From JBCBWG01 sp039039985 (GTDB lineage Bacteria > Pseudomonadota > Alphaproteobacteria > Rhizobiales > Hyphomicrobiaceae), in the NCBI GenBank assembly GCA_039039985.1, contig JBCCOV010000002.1, positions 1 through 64,000 on the forward strand: 64,000 nt of DNA, read 5' to 3'. Position numbers and translations under genes: made by a program. This document shows positions 10,101 to 17,873 of the stretch, in pieces. The notes beneath the pieces are model-generated. The model was given only the letters and a program-made list of their open reading frames with translations, was not told the DNA's origin and searched no databases. Position 1 is the stretch's first letter. Each line of letters opens with the position of its first letter.

Positions 10101-10354
10101 TCACCGGAGGAGACGACGCTGATACCTTCCACTTCTCGGTTGCCTCGGGATCGGATCATATCACGGACTTCGAGGTGGGTGTCGATACGCTCGACCTGTC
10201 CGATATTCGACACGCCGGTCACAGTACAGACCTCACATACAGCGAGGGCCACAACAGCTTGATTGCGAGCTGGCAGGGGGCAGACGCTCGAGTTGAGATC
10301 GAGCTTGCCAACCTGTCGTTGAGTGACGTGAACAATATCGATTTCATATTTTAG
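7136..10354 (+). CDS. RTX (calcium-binding) repeat protein with four N-terminal tandem units and a central beta-propeller-like domain
   Basis: 1072 aa, start set by GGGAGATGAGC before ATG. Residues 1 to about 400 are four tandem units of about 95 aa, each running GND/SETLLG...GDD, VWGG or IWGG, SGxxxDY, NGSYTxxDLRxxxPDG, VVRDIExFEF. About 465-705 is a region built from blades such as GLYQVINGQLNKLDPETGDY and GGLYFSDNSTGNIYGI, like the DUF6923/SMP-type propellers. About 705-1020 holds classical GGxGxDxLx nonapeptides, and the end (DTFHFS..SGSDHITDFEVGVDTLDLS) is the usual RTX C-terminal cap. There is no N-terminal signal, so type I secretion is expected, but no T1SS genes are in the window. 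It sits inside the EPS locus, suggesting a surface or matrix protein (inference). Confidence 0.85.
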   Translation: MAANHHGTSGSETLLGGSGDDIFSASGGEDRVWGGTGGYDVLKLTGDEKSYAIQDNGNGSYTLTDLREGSPDGTIVFRAIDELQFSDGNTTPDAYLAARGHYQFGSEGNDVLLGTTGDDVFVASGGFDKVWGGTGGTDTLVLSGQVSDYELVNNDNGSYTLRDLRADAPDGEMVVRDIELFEFEGKTLELDDVLAIASPTKTGTAGDDNVLGTKGDDILQGGGGNDRIWGGAAGEDVAIYSGNLDDYAIWDRGDGSYLVKDLRDGQPDGEDIVRDVEIFEFADRTATLAEFIEAYVPPPFTIVNGTSGNDNLIGTEADDIMNAGAGNDRVWGAQGGTDILVLTGDLADYVIIDNETGGAYTFIDTRDGAPDGTKVVRDIEVIRFADGDVAWDNLLDSAHSEAITEYYAGTAATDFVSGAHTDGLYDAHANDKIVGNAETDWLRGGPGDDILFGDDQASGDATAPVRTSFPDTDLAPFEFESGLYQVINGQLNKLDPETGDYVQIGRDQENYNAIGLNDADGYAYGIGSRKTEYEGFLLRIGADGAVEPLVGGFPSVAAGTFADDGRLYMRTGSYQLRAIDPETLEVESIQFTGSKPGAVHDLVYIADDSGGRFHGLSKHGQLVTYDLGTNTVSQVTVADLDEKGPFGAGWTSADGGLYFSDNSTGNIYGISGIENDQPRAALVAVGGTSSINDGFSYNGAPLPEFMRPEGGDHLLGGSGEDVLDGGKGNDFLDGGVGADVLRGGDDLDTADYTRADASVTASLATGGSTGEAAGDTYHSIERLEGSHFGDVLEGDAGANILRGRAGDDTLSGGDGDDLLRGDGGADVLDGGDGFDTASYFSEEQGVTVNLNLGLGQSGAAEGDTLISVEAVEGSDIGNDHLIGSLTEDRLFGFGGDDQIEGLGGNDRIHGGDGQDVINGGDGNDFLIGQNGNDTISGGDGADNVQGGTGADSLYGAAGADRIYGGDGDDTIFGGAGADHMRGGVGWDILTGGDDADTFHFSVASGSDHITDFEVGVDTLDLSDIRHAGHSTDLTYSEGHNSLIASWQGADARVEIELANLSLSDVNNIDFIF

Positions 10355-10389
10355 CGTGTCTCGGTCCTCTCCCAAGCGAGGCACACGAT

Positions 10390-10426
10390 CTGTTGAGACG
10401 GCACAGATGTTCTGCCGTCTCAGCAG
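10390..10426 (+). terminator. hairpin after the RTX gene
   Basis: CTGTTGAGACGGCA at 10390-10403 pairs with TGCCGTCTCAGCAG at 10413-10426 (14 bp, one G-T wobble) around a 9-nt loop. No strong T-tract follows. A weaker imperfect hairpin (CGTGTCTCG / CGAGGCACACG) lies just upstream. Position 36 bp past the stop codon suits a transcription terminator. Confidence 0.6.
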
Positions 10427-10452
10427 CCTTCAACTTACAAAAAGACTAACAG

Positions 10453-10468
10453 GGGTTGGCGAATTGCA
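10453..10468 (+). promoter_or_regulatory. putative sigma54-type promoter of the chain-length gene
   Basis: GGGTTGG-CGAA-TTGCA: GG at 10454-10455 and GC at 10466-10467 with 10 bp between, and a perfect TTGCA -12 element. It follows the terminator hairpin and precedes ATG 10536 by 68 bp. Unlike the other three candidates it has no TTGC-N5-GCAA pair upstream, so it is weaker. Confidence 0.35.
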
Positions 10469-10535
10469 AGTATTGCGGAGGCCGTCTGTCCAGCTTTTTT
10501 TGGTAGTTAATAATGATGTCTGACAAGGTCCGATA

Positions 10536-11954
10536 ATGAATACAGACGTTGCCAATATTACAGCGCGGGCTTGGAACTGGCTCATTGGAAAGCACCAGCC
10601 GCGTCATCACTGGCGCCGATACATCTTCGCCGGCGTCTGTTCTGTTGCGGCGATTGCCGGCTTAGCGATTTGTTACCTTGTGTTTCTTCCCAGAACTTAC
10701 ACAAGTGAATGGTCCATCATCTTGCCAGGCGCAGGAGTGGAAGCGCGGGTCTCCGTCGAGCGATTGGGACAAGCGCAATCAAGCGCGCGGTCCCCGTTTT
10801 CCGCACGGGAGTTAAGCCCTCGCGTGAACTACAAAGAAATCGCCGCCAGCCGTCCGGTCATTGCGGCCGCGGCCAAATCAATTGGCGAAACCGTCAGTAG
10901 CTTCGGAATGCCAAAGCTCAAACTCATTGATCAAACTTCAATCATCGAATTCAAGATTTCCGCACGTACGCCGCAACAGGCTCAGCGCAAAGCCTGGGCA
11001 CTACACCAAGCGCTGAAGACCAGACTCGACCTGCTCCGGGCGGACGAGATCAAGTGGCGCAACAATGCAATTCGAGACAGCATTGGATCTGTGGAGAAAA
11101 ACCTATCACGCGCGCGCGAGCGGCTGCTGGCACTTCAACAATCATCAGGGCTCGCAACAATCGAGCAATACAATCAGCTTATCGGGTCGATTGAGACGTT
11201 GCGGCGGAGCCTCGTCGAAGCAAAGACGAAGCTTGCAGAGACATCTGCGGCTGTTAAGTCCCTGTCCGACCGCATCGGGTTCGGTGCAGACACGGCCAGA
11301 GATCTTATGCTGCTTGGTGCGGACCCGGAGTTTCGCCACCTCTGGCAAGCCTATGCAACCGCCAGCGCAACCTACGCCGAAAATGCATCTCGCCTTGGCT
11401 CAGAGCATCCGCGTGTTTTGGAAGCGAATAGCAAAAAGAAATCGGTGGCAAATGAATTACAGGTATATCTAGTCAAGAGAAATGTAAAAAACCTGCCGCT
11501 GGTTTCCAGTGCGCTTGTATCTGCGAGCCACGACCGCATCGTCGCCTTGTTTAGCGAATTTCTGAACCGCCATGCGGAAATGGCCGGTTTGAGATCACGC
11601 GTTGAGGAAGTTTCTCGTCAAATCGAGAATGCTGAAGTGAGACGAAAAAAGCTCGGCGTCGTCGCAGCCCGCCTGGATGATCTCGAACGCGACCACAAAA
11701 TTGCGAATGCGGTTTTCGGCTCAGCTTTGGCGCGCATCGACGCATCTCGATCTGACATTTATGCCTCGTACCCTCTGTTGCAGATCTTGCAGGAACCGTC
11801 GCTTCCGGAACAACCAAGTTCGCCGCGTCCGGTCTTTGCCATTGCCGGTGCGGTACTTGGATCGCTGCTTGCCATTACAGGCTGGACATTTGCATGGCTA
11901 CATCAGTGGTTCGCCTTCATACGTTTGACGAGAAGGTCATATTCGCCGCGATAA
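10536..11954 (+). CDS. polysaccharide co-polymerase / chain-length determinant (Wzz/GumC-like, no kinase domain)
   Basis: 472 aa. One membrane segment near the N-terminus (about 30-52, YIFAGVCSVAAIAGLAICYLV) is followed by a Wzz-type domain (YTSEWSIILPG...ASRPVIAAAAKSIG), a long helical coiled-coil region (about 170-400), the LPEQPSSPRPVF proline-rich motif, and a second membrane segment (about 430-455). There is no Walker-containing BY-kinase domain or Tyr cluster, so it is a GumC-N-type protein. It would span the periplasm and dock with the OPX lipoprotein (5600) to control EPS chain length and export. Confidence 0.85.
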   Translation: MNTDVANITARAWNWLIGKHQPRHHWRRYIFAGVCSVAAIAGLAICYLVFLPRTYTSEWSIILPGAGVEARVSVERLGQAQSSARSPFSARELSPRVNYKEIAASRPVIAAAAKSIGETVSSFGMPKLKLIDQTSIIEFKISARTPQQAQRKAWALHQALKTRLDLLRADEIKWRNNAIRDSIGSVEKNLSRARERLLALQQSSGLATIEQYNQLIGSIETLRRSLVEAKTKLAETSAAVKSLSDRIGFGADTARDLMLLGADPEFRHLWQAYATASATYAENASRLGSEHPRVLEANSKKKSVANELQVYLVKRNVKNLPLVSSALVSASHDRIVALFSEFLNRHAEMAGLRSRVEEVSRQIENAEVRRKKLGVVAARLDDLERDHKIANAVFGSALARIDASRSDIYASYPLLQILQEPSLPEQPSSPRPVFAIAGAVLGSLLAITGWTFAWLHQWFAFIRLTRRSYSPR

Positions 11955-13231
11955 GCCTGAGTTGGGCCTGGTACGCACTTGGCGCCCTTTACGTCATTGC
12001 TCCGGTGCTGGCCTGGCTCATGTTGTTCCGGATCATCGCCGGCGCTTTGATCGCGCCGCAAGACTCGGAGTTCTATCCCCGCGCGGTGCCGCCACTCGTG
12101 TGGCTGTGGGTGGGCGCGATGCTGGTGATGGAAGTGGCGCTGCTTGTCGGGCATGCGAACTTCGACCTCAGCATTGCGCAAACGATCAAGTCATCGATCG
12201 GGTGGGCCAAGGGCTGGGCATTGCTGGCAGTCTTTCCGTTGCTCGGTGCCTGTCTGAACATTCGCCCGGTTGTGCTCTATCGTGCGGCGGCCTGGGTTGC
12301 ACTTCAAACATTGATCTTGATTCCGATCTTCCTGGTCGCCCCGTTCATTGGCTTGCCCGAGACACTTTACACATCACCGCTGAAGATGATCGGAGGACCT
12401 GGGCCCGAGTTCTTCCAGGTCCAGCTTTTCGAGCGCGATTTCTATGGCACCTTGCGGTGGCGGTTTTTCGCGCCCTGGGCCCCGGCCGCTGCCCTTATCT
12501 ATGGCACGTTGCTTATACTTCTGTTGCATGATCGCTCGCGTGCGCTGAGGCTGGCCGGTATTGTTACGGTGCTTGCGGTGGCCGTGATGTGCACATCCAG
12601 GCTCGGCATCGTCGCCATTCCGATTTCGTTGATTGCCACCTGGGGGCTGTCGCGGCTGACCAATCCGCGGCTGTTGTTGCTTGGCGCGATTGGCGCCCTC
12701 GCCTTCGGTCTTGCGGGGCAGGCAATACTGGAGTTCGCACTCGATCAAAGAGAGCGGATCGACCAAATGCGTGCGGATTCGACATATGTGCGCGAAGCGC
12801 TTGCACGCATTGCTATTCACCGCTGGCTCACGGAAGCCCCGGTGTGGGGTCACGGAATCGTCGAGAACGGTCCACGCCTTGTGGAGTTCATGCCGATCGG
12901 ATCGCACCACTCCTGGTACGGCTTGCTCTTCGTCAAGGGGGCCGTGGGCTTTCTTGCGCTTCTCATACCGCTTGTCGCGACAGTCATGGAACTTGTCGTG
13001 AAGGCGCAAAAGTCTCGGACGGCGCGGACTGCACTTGCATTCACGCTCCTGTTTGGTTTCTTCACGTTCACCGAGAACGTCGAAATGCTGGCCTACCTTA
13101 TGTGGCCTGGATTGATGTTCATTGGGCTGGCAGCGTCGGAACGGTTCTTTTCACCATTCCGGTTCCCACTGGGTGAGCTGGTGCGGCATAGATACGTCGC
13201 GCCTGCTGAGCCATCTCTTCTGAAGAGTTAG
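11894..13231 (+). CDS. O-antigen polymerase/ligase-like membrane protein (Wzy/WaaL family)
   Basis: 445 aa, about ten to twelve hydrophobic segments. The C-terminal periplasmic loop and following helix read GHGIVENGPRLVEF...SHHSWYGLLFVKGAVGFLALL, the conserved Wzy_C/O-antigen ligase region. It overlaps the upstream chain-length gene by 61 bp in another frame; that is long, and a start a little further in (GTG/TTG) is possible, although the first ATG keeps the first membrane helix. Role: polymerisation of lipid-linked repeat units in the periplasm. Confidence 0.82.
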   Translation: MATSVVRLHTFDEKVIFAAISLSWAWYALGALYVIAPVLAWLMLFRIIAGALIAPQDSEFYPRAVPPLVWLWVGAMLVMEVALLVGHANFDLSIAQTIKSSIGWAKGWALLAVFPLLGACLNIRPVVLYRAAAWVALQTLILIPIFLVAPFIGLPETLYTSPLKMIGGPGPEFFQVQLFERDFYGTLRWRFFAPWAPAAALIYGTLLILLLHDRSRALRLAGIVTVLAVAVMCTSRLGIVAIPISLIATWGLSRLTNPRLLLLGAIGALAFGLAGQAILEFALDQRERIDQMRADSTYVREALARIAIHRWLTEAPVWGHGIVENGPRLVEFMPIGSHHSWYGLLFVKGAVGFLALLIPLVATVMELVVKAQKSRTARTALAFTLLFGFFTFTENVEMLAYLMWPGLMFIGLAASERFFSPFRFPLGELVRHRYVAPAEPSLLKS

Positions 13232-13288
13232 GGCGTTTCAGGTTCAGCCAGAAACATCCCACACCTCTTTCTTTCTGTCGTCCTGGCT

Positions 13289-13321
13289 GGCCACCCAACG
13301 AGACGACTTCATGGGTGGGCC
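13289..13321. terminator. bidirectional hairpin between convergent genes
   Basis: CCACCCA at 13291-13297 pairs with TGGGTGG at 13312-13318, and the stem can extend through a bulged G (GGCC/GGCC). It lies in the 174-bp gap between the convergent polymerase and histidine kinase genes, where a shared terminator is expected. No T-tract. Confidence 0.4.
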
Positions 13322-13405
13322 GGCGACGTGAACCGCCCATCGCGGAAGCGGTTCAGCAAGTCTGCTTCGCCTTGATTCAGGCAGCTGATGACCACGACGA
13401 CGTCG

Positions 13406-16090
13406 TCATAGGTGGTCTTGTCTGGATGTCCCCACGTCGCCGAGCAGATGAGCTGTCCGTTGGTGGATACTTTCGATTTGCGACGGGAGCGCCCGCATTT
13501 CGTCGACGTTCATTTGTTCACAAGCACGCTCAAGCCGTTCGGCGTATCGGCCAAGTGTCTCGGCACCCATGGTGCGGGCGCAGCCTGCCAGAGCGTGGGC
13601 AGCTTTCTGCAGCTGGGCAGGGTCCTCTTGCGTTTGCGCGGTACGTATGCGCCGGGTGTAGGCTCGCGCGTCGCACACAAATTGATCAATGATGTCCGAG
13701 AGCAGTTCGCTCCCGACATCGCGCCGCATTTGATCGAGCTGCTCGGTGTCCAGCAATTCGGACTCGTCAAGTGTCGGACTGTCGTGTCCTGCGCTCATGT
13801 CATGCGGTTTGTGCACACGCGTGTGCATCAATAGGACATTGAGAAGCTCATGCTTTCGGACGGGCTTCGTCAGGATACCGTTCATGCCCGCTTCAAGAAA
13901 CTCCTTCTGATGCTCCGGCTGTGCGTGAGCCGTCAGCGCCACGATCGGGATGTGACGAACCGGCCCTGGCAGCGCACGAATGTGCTGTGTCGCCTCGAGC
14001 CCATCCATAAATGGCATCGATATATCCATCAGAACGATGTCGTAATTGCCCTTTGAAACGTGCGCAATCGCGTCCTGCCCATCGGAGACGATCTCGACAT
14101 CGTGACCGGCGCTCGCGACCATCCCCTTCACAACCATGGCGTTGGTGGGATTGTCTTCGGCAATAAGAACGCTGAGTGATCTCCTCGCAGTTGGCACGTC
14201 GCATTCGTCGGACGCTTCGGCCGGGGCGCATGCCGCACAGCGTTCTGAGATCTCAAGGTCAAATTCGACCCAGAATCGGCTGCCCTGGCCAAGGGTACTT
14301 TCGACATGGATTGACCCCCCGAACGAATCCATGATCCGTTTACAGATTGCCAGCCCAAGCCCGGTGCCGGACTGGTTGCGCGAATAGCTGTTGTCGAGCG
14401 TGGTGAACTCCGTGAACAACTGGTGAAGCCGATCCGCCGGTATGCCAATGCCGGTATCTTCAACCGCAATCCTAAGATGGCAACGGCCGTCGCTTTGCTC
14501 ATCGGCGCGCACGTCTAGCGAAATGTGACCGTTACGCGTGAACTTATTGGCATTCGACACCAGGTTGAGGAGCAGCTGCTGAATGCGTTTCTTGTCGCCA
14601 GTCAACCAAGCCGGAAGGGCGTCATCGTAGATCAAGTCGATGCGATTTCCACGCTGCGTGGCATCGGAACTCACAATGTCTTTCACAGCGTTCCCGATAG
14701 ACCTCAGATCGAACTCTTCCGGCTCAAGCTGCAGCTTTCCTGCCTGCATTTTCGACAGGTCCAACACGTCATTGACGAGTGCAAGCAGCAATTCACCGGA
14801 CAGATTCGCGGTCTCAACCAACGACTGCTGCTCTTTGCTCAGCTGTGTTTCCTGTAGAAGCTGAAGTACGCCAATGATGCCATTCAATGGCGTGCGCATC
14901 TCATGGCTCATCACAGCCAGGAAGCGAGACTTGGCATGGCTTGCCGCATTTGCAGCATCGTTTGCCTCGCGCAACGCCTGTTCGTCGCGCTTTCGCTGAC
15001 TGATGTCGCGCGCATAGGCGACAAGAAGCATCGAAGCACCACGGTTCGCGACGCCAATGGCCAGTTCAACTGGAAACTCGTGCCCATCAGCGTGCAGCGC
15101 ATCAATCTCAATGCGTTTGCCGACGATCTTTGCTTCCCGCGTTTGGTGAAAGCGCGCCATACCGATGCAGTGGGCTTCCCGCATCGGCTCCGGCACGATC
15201 AGCTCAGCCAATTGTGCCCCAATGGCTTCGTCACGCGTGTACCCGAAACAGACAGACGCCTGCTCATTGAAATCGACAATCGTGCCATCCGGCTCGGCCA
15301 CAATTACTGCGTCCAACGCGGAGCTCACCGTGGCAGCGAGCCGTTCCTCGCTATCGGCCAGTTCGCGCGTTCGCCGCTCCAGGCGCCGGGAGTGTCGCCC
15401 CAGGATGACCATGGCGACGATCAGCAACAAGAAAACGGCCAAACCGGCGACCGCAAGAGACTCAACCAAATGCGTCAGTCGCAATCGCTCGCGATCGCGG
15501 AATGCCGCGAAGTCTGTAACGGCTTCGACGACAAGCTCCTGAACCACGGATTCTTGTGCAGCAAGCTTGACCGCGATCTCAGACAGGGACGAGCTTAAGT
15601 GTGCCGGTCCGGCGTCTACAGTGCTTACGAGACTGGCGGTAAAAGCATCGAGTCTCGCCAAATTGCGACGAAACTTCTCATTCGCGCGCATTGGCGCAAG
15701 CAATGGCGCCGTCTTTACGGTTTGGACTCTGCTGTAAAAAATATCGAAGGCCTGAACGAATTCATCCGTCGTCGCGACGTCCTTCGTTCGAACCCGATCA
15801 AGCTGATACTGGAGACGCAGAAACTCAGACTGAATTTGCAGAGTCGCCCAGTGAACATTATCCCGCGGCGCCTCGCGAAGAGCACGCAACGCGGTTTTAA
15901 CGTCAACCGCAAGACTGTATACGGATAGAATACCGACAATCAGCGCGACCAAAATGCTGACGCGAAACGCTGAGCGGATCAAATCGCGTTTCTCGCTCAG
16001 TTTGTCAGATTGTTGAAACGGTACAGTCAGCTTCTTGGCCCAGGAACCCACCGGCTCATCCTTTAGCTGGAGGCCGCGGTCGCTACTCAA
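13406..16090 (-). CDS. hybrid sensor histidine kinase with PAS, REC and HPt domains
   Basis: 894 aa. Membrane helices at about 42-64 and 210-231 flank a helical periplasmic sensor of about 145 aa. Then PAS (about 250-365), HisKA with SHEMRTP (His396), HATPase (NLVSNANKF at 509-517, DTGIGI at 545-550, GTGLGL at 575-580), REC with phosphoacceptor Asp689 (LMDISMPFMDG) and a C-terminal HPt with His832 (KAAHALAGCART). ArcB/BarA-like phosphorelay architecture, so the final output is a separate response regulator. It overlaps the SUOX-fold gene upstream by 8 bp. The NtrC-family regulator at 17874 is a possible target, but this is only proximity. Confidence 0.92.
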   Translation of the reverse strand: MSSDRGLQLKDEPVGSWAKKLTVPFQQSDKLSEKRDLIRSAFRVSILVALIVGILSVYSLAVDVKTALRALREAPRDNVHWATLQIQSEFLRLQYQLDRVRTKDVATTDEFVQAFDIFYSRVQTVKTAPLLAPMRANEKFRRNLARLDAFTASLVSTVDAGPAHLSSSLSEIAVKLAAQESVVQELVVEAVTDFAAFRDRERLRLTHLVESLAVAGLAVFLLLIVAMVILGRHSRRLERRTRELADSEERLAATVSSALDAVIVAEPDGTIVDFNEQASVCFGYTRDEAIGAQLAELIVPEPMREAHCIGMARFHQTREAKIVGKRIEIDALHADGHEFPVELAIGVANRGASMLLVAYARDISQRKRDEQALREANDAANAASHAKSRFLAVMSHEMRTPLNGIIGVLQLLQETQLSKEQQSLVETANLSGELLLALVNDVLDLSKMQAGKLQLEPEEFDLRSIGNAVKDIVSSDATQRGNRIDLIYDDALPAWLTGDKKRIQQLLLNLVSNANKFTRNGHISLDVRADEQSDGRCHLRIAVEDTGIGIPADRLHQLFTEFTTLDNSYSRNQSGTGLGLAICKRIMDSFGGSIHVESTLGQGSRFWVEFDLEISERCAACAPAEASDECDVPTARRSLSVLIAEDNPTNAMVVKGMVASAGHDVEIVSDGQDAIAHVSKGNYDIVLMDISMPFMDGLEATQHIRALPGPVRHIPIVALTAHAQPEHQKEFLEAGMNGILTKPVRKHELLNVLLMHTRVHKPHDMSAGHDSPTLDESELLDTEQLDQMRRDVGSELLSDIIDQFVCDARAYTRRIRTAQTQEDPAQLQKAAHALAGCARTMGAETLGRYAERLERACEQMNVDEMRALPSQIESIHQRTAHLLGDVGTSRQDHL

Positions 16091-16577
16091 CCACTAGGAT
16101 TTTTCTCAACTGCCAAACAGACCGCGAGTAGAAGACTTCACTTTTAAGCTCCGACCTGGAGTCGAATGGAAAAATGATCCAAAGCGGCCCCTTATCACGC
16201 ACTGATATTCGTTTGCCATCAACATGGGTTGCGATAAGCGCGGAGTCTTCTACATCTGCTAACAACATCTCGGAAAAATAGGCATTCAGGGCGACAGCTC
16301 TGAGCTTTCTGGCCTTGATGCCGGTCACTTCAAGAACATCTTTCAATCGCACACCTTCAAAGCGGGTGCGCCCCTCAGTCCACGGCGTGCTGGTCCGAAA
16401 CCGTGTCTTCGGCAGATCTTCGAGCTGGAACCAGTTGTAGTCGGCGCGTTTGCCAGGCGCCTCAATCGTCAAGACGGTTTTTTTTCGGGCGTCGATCTTA
16501 TTTGCATGCGCTGCACAAACAAGCGGTATAATCGACAGGAGTGCAGCTAACCCGCTCCAAACTGAAATACGATTCAC
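16083..16577 (-). CDS. small periplasmic SUOX/molybdopterin-oxidoreductase-fold protein
   Basis: 164 aa with a Sec signal peptide (about 1-26, ending AAHA). The mature part (TVLTIEAPG, FEGVRLKDVLEVTGIKA, RAVALNAYFSEMLLADVEDSALIATHVDGKRIS, GPLWIIFPFDSR, SRSVWQLRKILV) follows the fold of the sulfite-oxidase molybdopterin-binding domain, but it is much shorter and has no cysteine to ligate molybdenum. It is therefore probably a sensor or binding protein rather than an enzyme. Its coupling (8-bp overlap) to a hybrid kinase with a periplasmic domain suggests it presents a signal to that kinase (inference). Confidence 0.65.
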   Translation of the reverse strand: MNRISVWSGLAALLSIIPLVCAAHANKIDARKKTVLTIEAPGKRADYNWFQLEDLPKTRFRTSTPWTEGRTRFEGVRLKDVLEVTGIKARKLRAVALNAYFSEMLLADVEDSALIATHVDGKRISVRDKGPLWIIFPFDSRSELKSEVFYSRSVWQLRKILVVE

Positions 16578-16680
16578 GAGGTACTCCTTCGGAACGCCAC
16601 AATAAGCTGAACCACTTATCTTTATCGGCGATACATACTAAAATTTCCGACTGCCAAGATGGAAGATTCCTGAAGCCGCA

Positions 16681-17679
16681 TTAGAGATTTCTAAACTTTT
16701 TGGAACTCGTGAAATACGCGAGCGCCTGCCGCTTGCGGAATAATGTTGGAATGTCAAAGCGGACCCTTTGGCGAACCAGCCTACGAACACCTTTTCCAAT
16801 CACGATGTCCGCCAGCACAATCGCGCATTTCATGTAGCGCACAGCCATTCGCTGGGGCTCGTGCATCAAACGCCAGACCCACTCCAGCCCACTTCGCTGC
16901 AGAATCTTCGGTGCACGCTTCTGGTGACCGGCCAAAAAATCAAGCCCGGCGCCGATGCAAATAAAGCCAAGGTTTGCGCCGCGCTGCACAGCGTGATGCG
17001 CAAAGACCTCTTGCTTTGGTGCGCCAAGGGCTACGAAACATAGCTTGGCGCCAGATGCTTGGATTTCGTCAATGGCGGCGTCTGCAGCCTCACCGCAGGG
17101 ATCAAAGCCATAGGCCGGCGCAAGTTGGCCGACGATTTTGAGGCGGCCATGCGTTTCTCGCTTCAGTCGACGAGCGGCGCGTTCGAGGACGTCCGGCGAA
17201 CTGCCAAAGAGAAAGACAGGCACCGCCGCATCACAGGCCGCCTGTGCAAGCGGTACAACGATATCTGATCCCGTTGTCCTCTCAACCTTTGCCCCCTGCA
17301 TTGAAGCAAGAGCAGCGATCGGCGCGCCATCGGCCGTCACGAGGCTCGCTCCGGCATATGCCCGGCGGAAGGCCGGTTCTTCACGCAGCTTTACAAGGTG
17401 GTCCAGATTGAGCGTGAACACCGTGAAGCCAAGCGCGGATTGCGCCCGCGATAGGATCTCTGAAATGGCGTGCGCGGGATTACATAGATGGACTGGCCAT
17501 CCATCCACGACGGCGACGGCATCTGTGCGCTGGCTCGCTGGCATGTCGGTCTGGCTCTTGAGCCGCTGAGGAGCATTCGAACCGATCGCCGTCATGACCT
17601 CTACGCCACGACGTTGAACCAAACAGCGGTCGACCGCCTTCTGAGTTGTCTCAAGATAAGTTGCAGCGCTGCCGCTCAT
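16681..17679 (-). CDS. WecB/TagA/CpsF-family glycosyltransferase (GT26)
   Basis: 332 aa. The family core is complete: FTLNLDHLV (88-96), TADGAPI (115-121, with catalytic-site Asp117), FLFGSSPDV, ALGAPKQE (217-224) and GAGLDFLAGHQKRAPKILQ (243-261) leading to GLEWVWRLMHEP. These enzymes usually add the second sugar to the lipid-linked primer made by the sugar transferase (here 19662). The N-terminal 55 residues are extra and poorly conserved, so translation may start later than ATG 17679. It lies on the strand opposite to the other assembly genes, next to the sigma54 regulator. Confidence 0.9.
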   Translation of the reverse strand: MSGSAATYLETTQKAVDRCLVQRRGVEVMTAIGSNAPQRLKSQTDMPASQRTDAVAVVDGWPVHLCNPAHAISEILSRAQSALGFTVFTLNLDHLVKLREEPAFRRAYAGASLVTADGAPIAALASMQGAKVERTTGSDIVVPLAQAACDAAVPVFLFGSSPDVLERAARRLKRETHGRLKIVGQLAPAYGFDPCGEAADAAIDEIQASGAKLCFVALGAPKQEVFAHHAVQRGANLGFICIGAGLDFLAGHQKRAPKILQRSGLEWVWRLMHEPQRMAVRYMKCAIVLADIVIGKGVRRLVRQRVRFDIPTLFRKRQALAYFTSSKKFRNL

Positions 17680-17719
17680 GACGCTCTCCCAGCTTGCGTG
17701 CCTTCAACGCTGCTGAGAT

Positions 17720-17735
17720 TTCAGGGAACATGCCA
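17720..17735 (-). promoter_or_regulatory. putative sigma54-like promoter of the wecB-like gene
   Basis: On the minus strand TGGCATG-TTCC-CTGAA: GG (17734-17733) and GA (17722-17721) are 10 bp apart. The -24 element is near consensus, but the -12 reads TGAA rather than TGCA. The same TGGCAT plus TGAA combination precedes the sugar transferase (19610-19625). Transcription would begin near 17710, about 31 nt before the start codon. Confidence 0.35.
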
Positions 17736-17800
17736 GTCTCCCAGATCAATAAAATGATCATAAAATCAATATCTTAGACTGAAGCATGACATCAACGACA

Positions 17801-17813
17801 TTGCAATTTGCAT
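17801..17813. promoter_or_regulatory. putative enhancer site (TTGC-N5-GCAt), proximal
   Basis: TTGC-AATTT-GCAT, 7 of 8 motif bases, centred at 17807, 86 bp from the -12 position of the candidate wecB-like promoter. It lies in the gap between the wecB-like gene and the NtrC-family gene. Confidence 0.42.
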
Positions 17814-17831
17814 AGAATTTGATTGCAGTTG

Positions 17832-17844
17832 TTGCAATTAGCAA
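17832..17844. promoter_or_regulatory. putative enhancer site (TTGC-N5-GCAA), distal
   Basis: Perfect TTGC-AATTA-GCAA centred at 17838, 31 bp (three helical turns) from the proximal site and 117 bp from the candidate -12 position. Confidence 0.48.
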
Positions 17845-17873
17845 AGCTCTACAGAGATGTATTGCGGTGCCGT

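Noticed and set aside
14903..15598. Long antisense frame inside the histidine kinase gene
   Set aside because: Frame is a shadow of a GC-rich gene; all domains are on the other strand.
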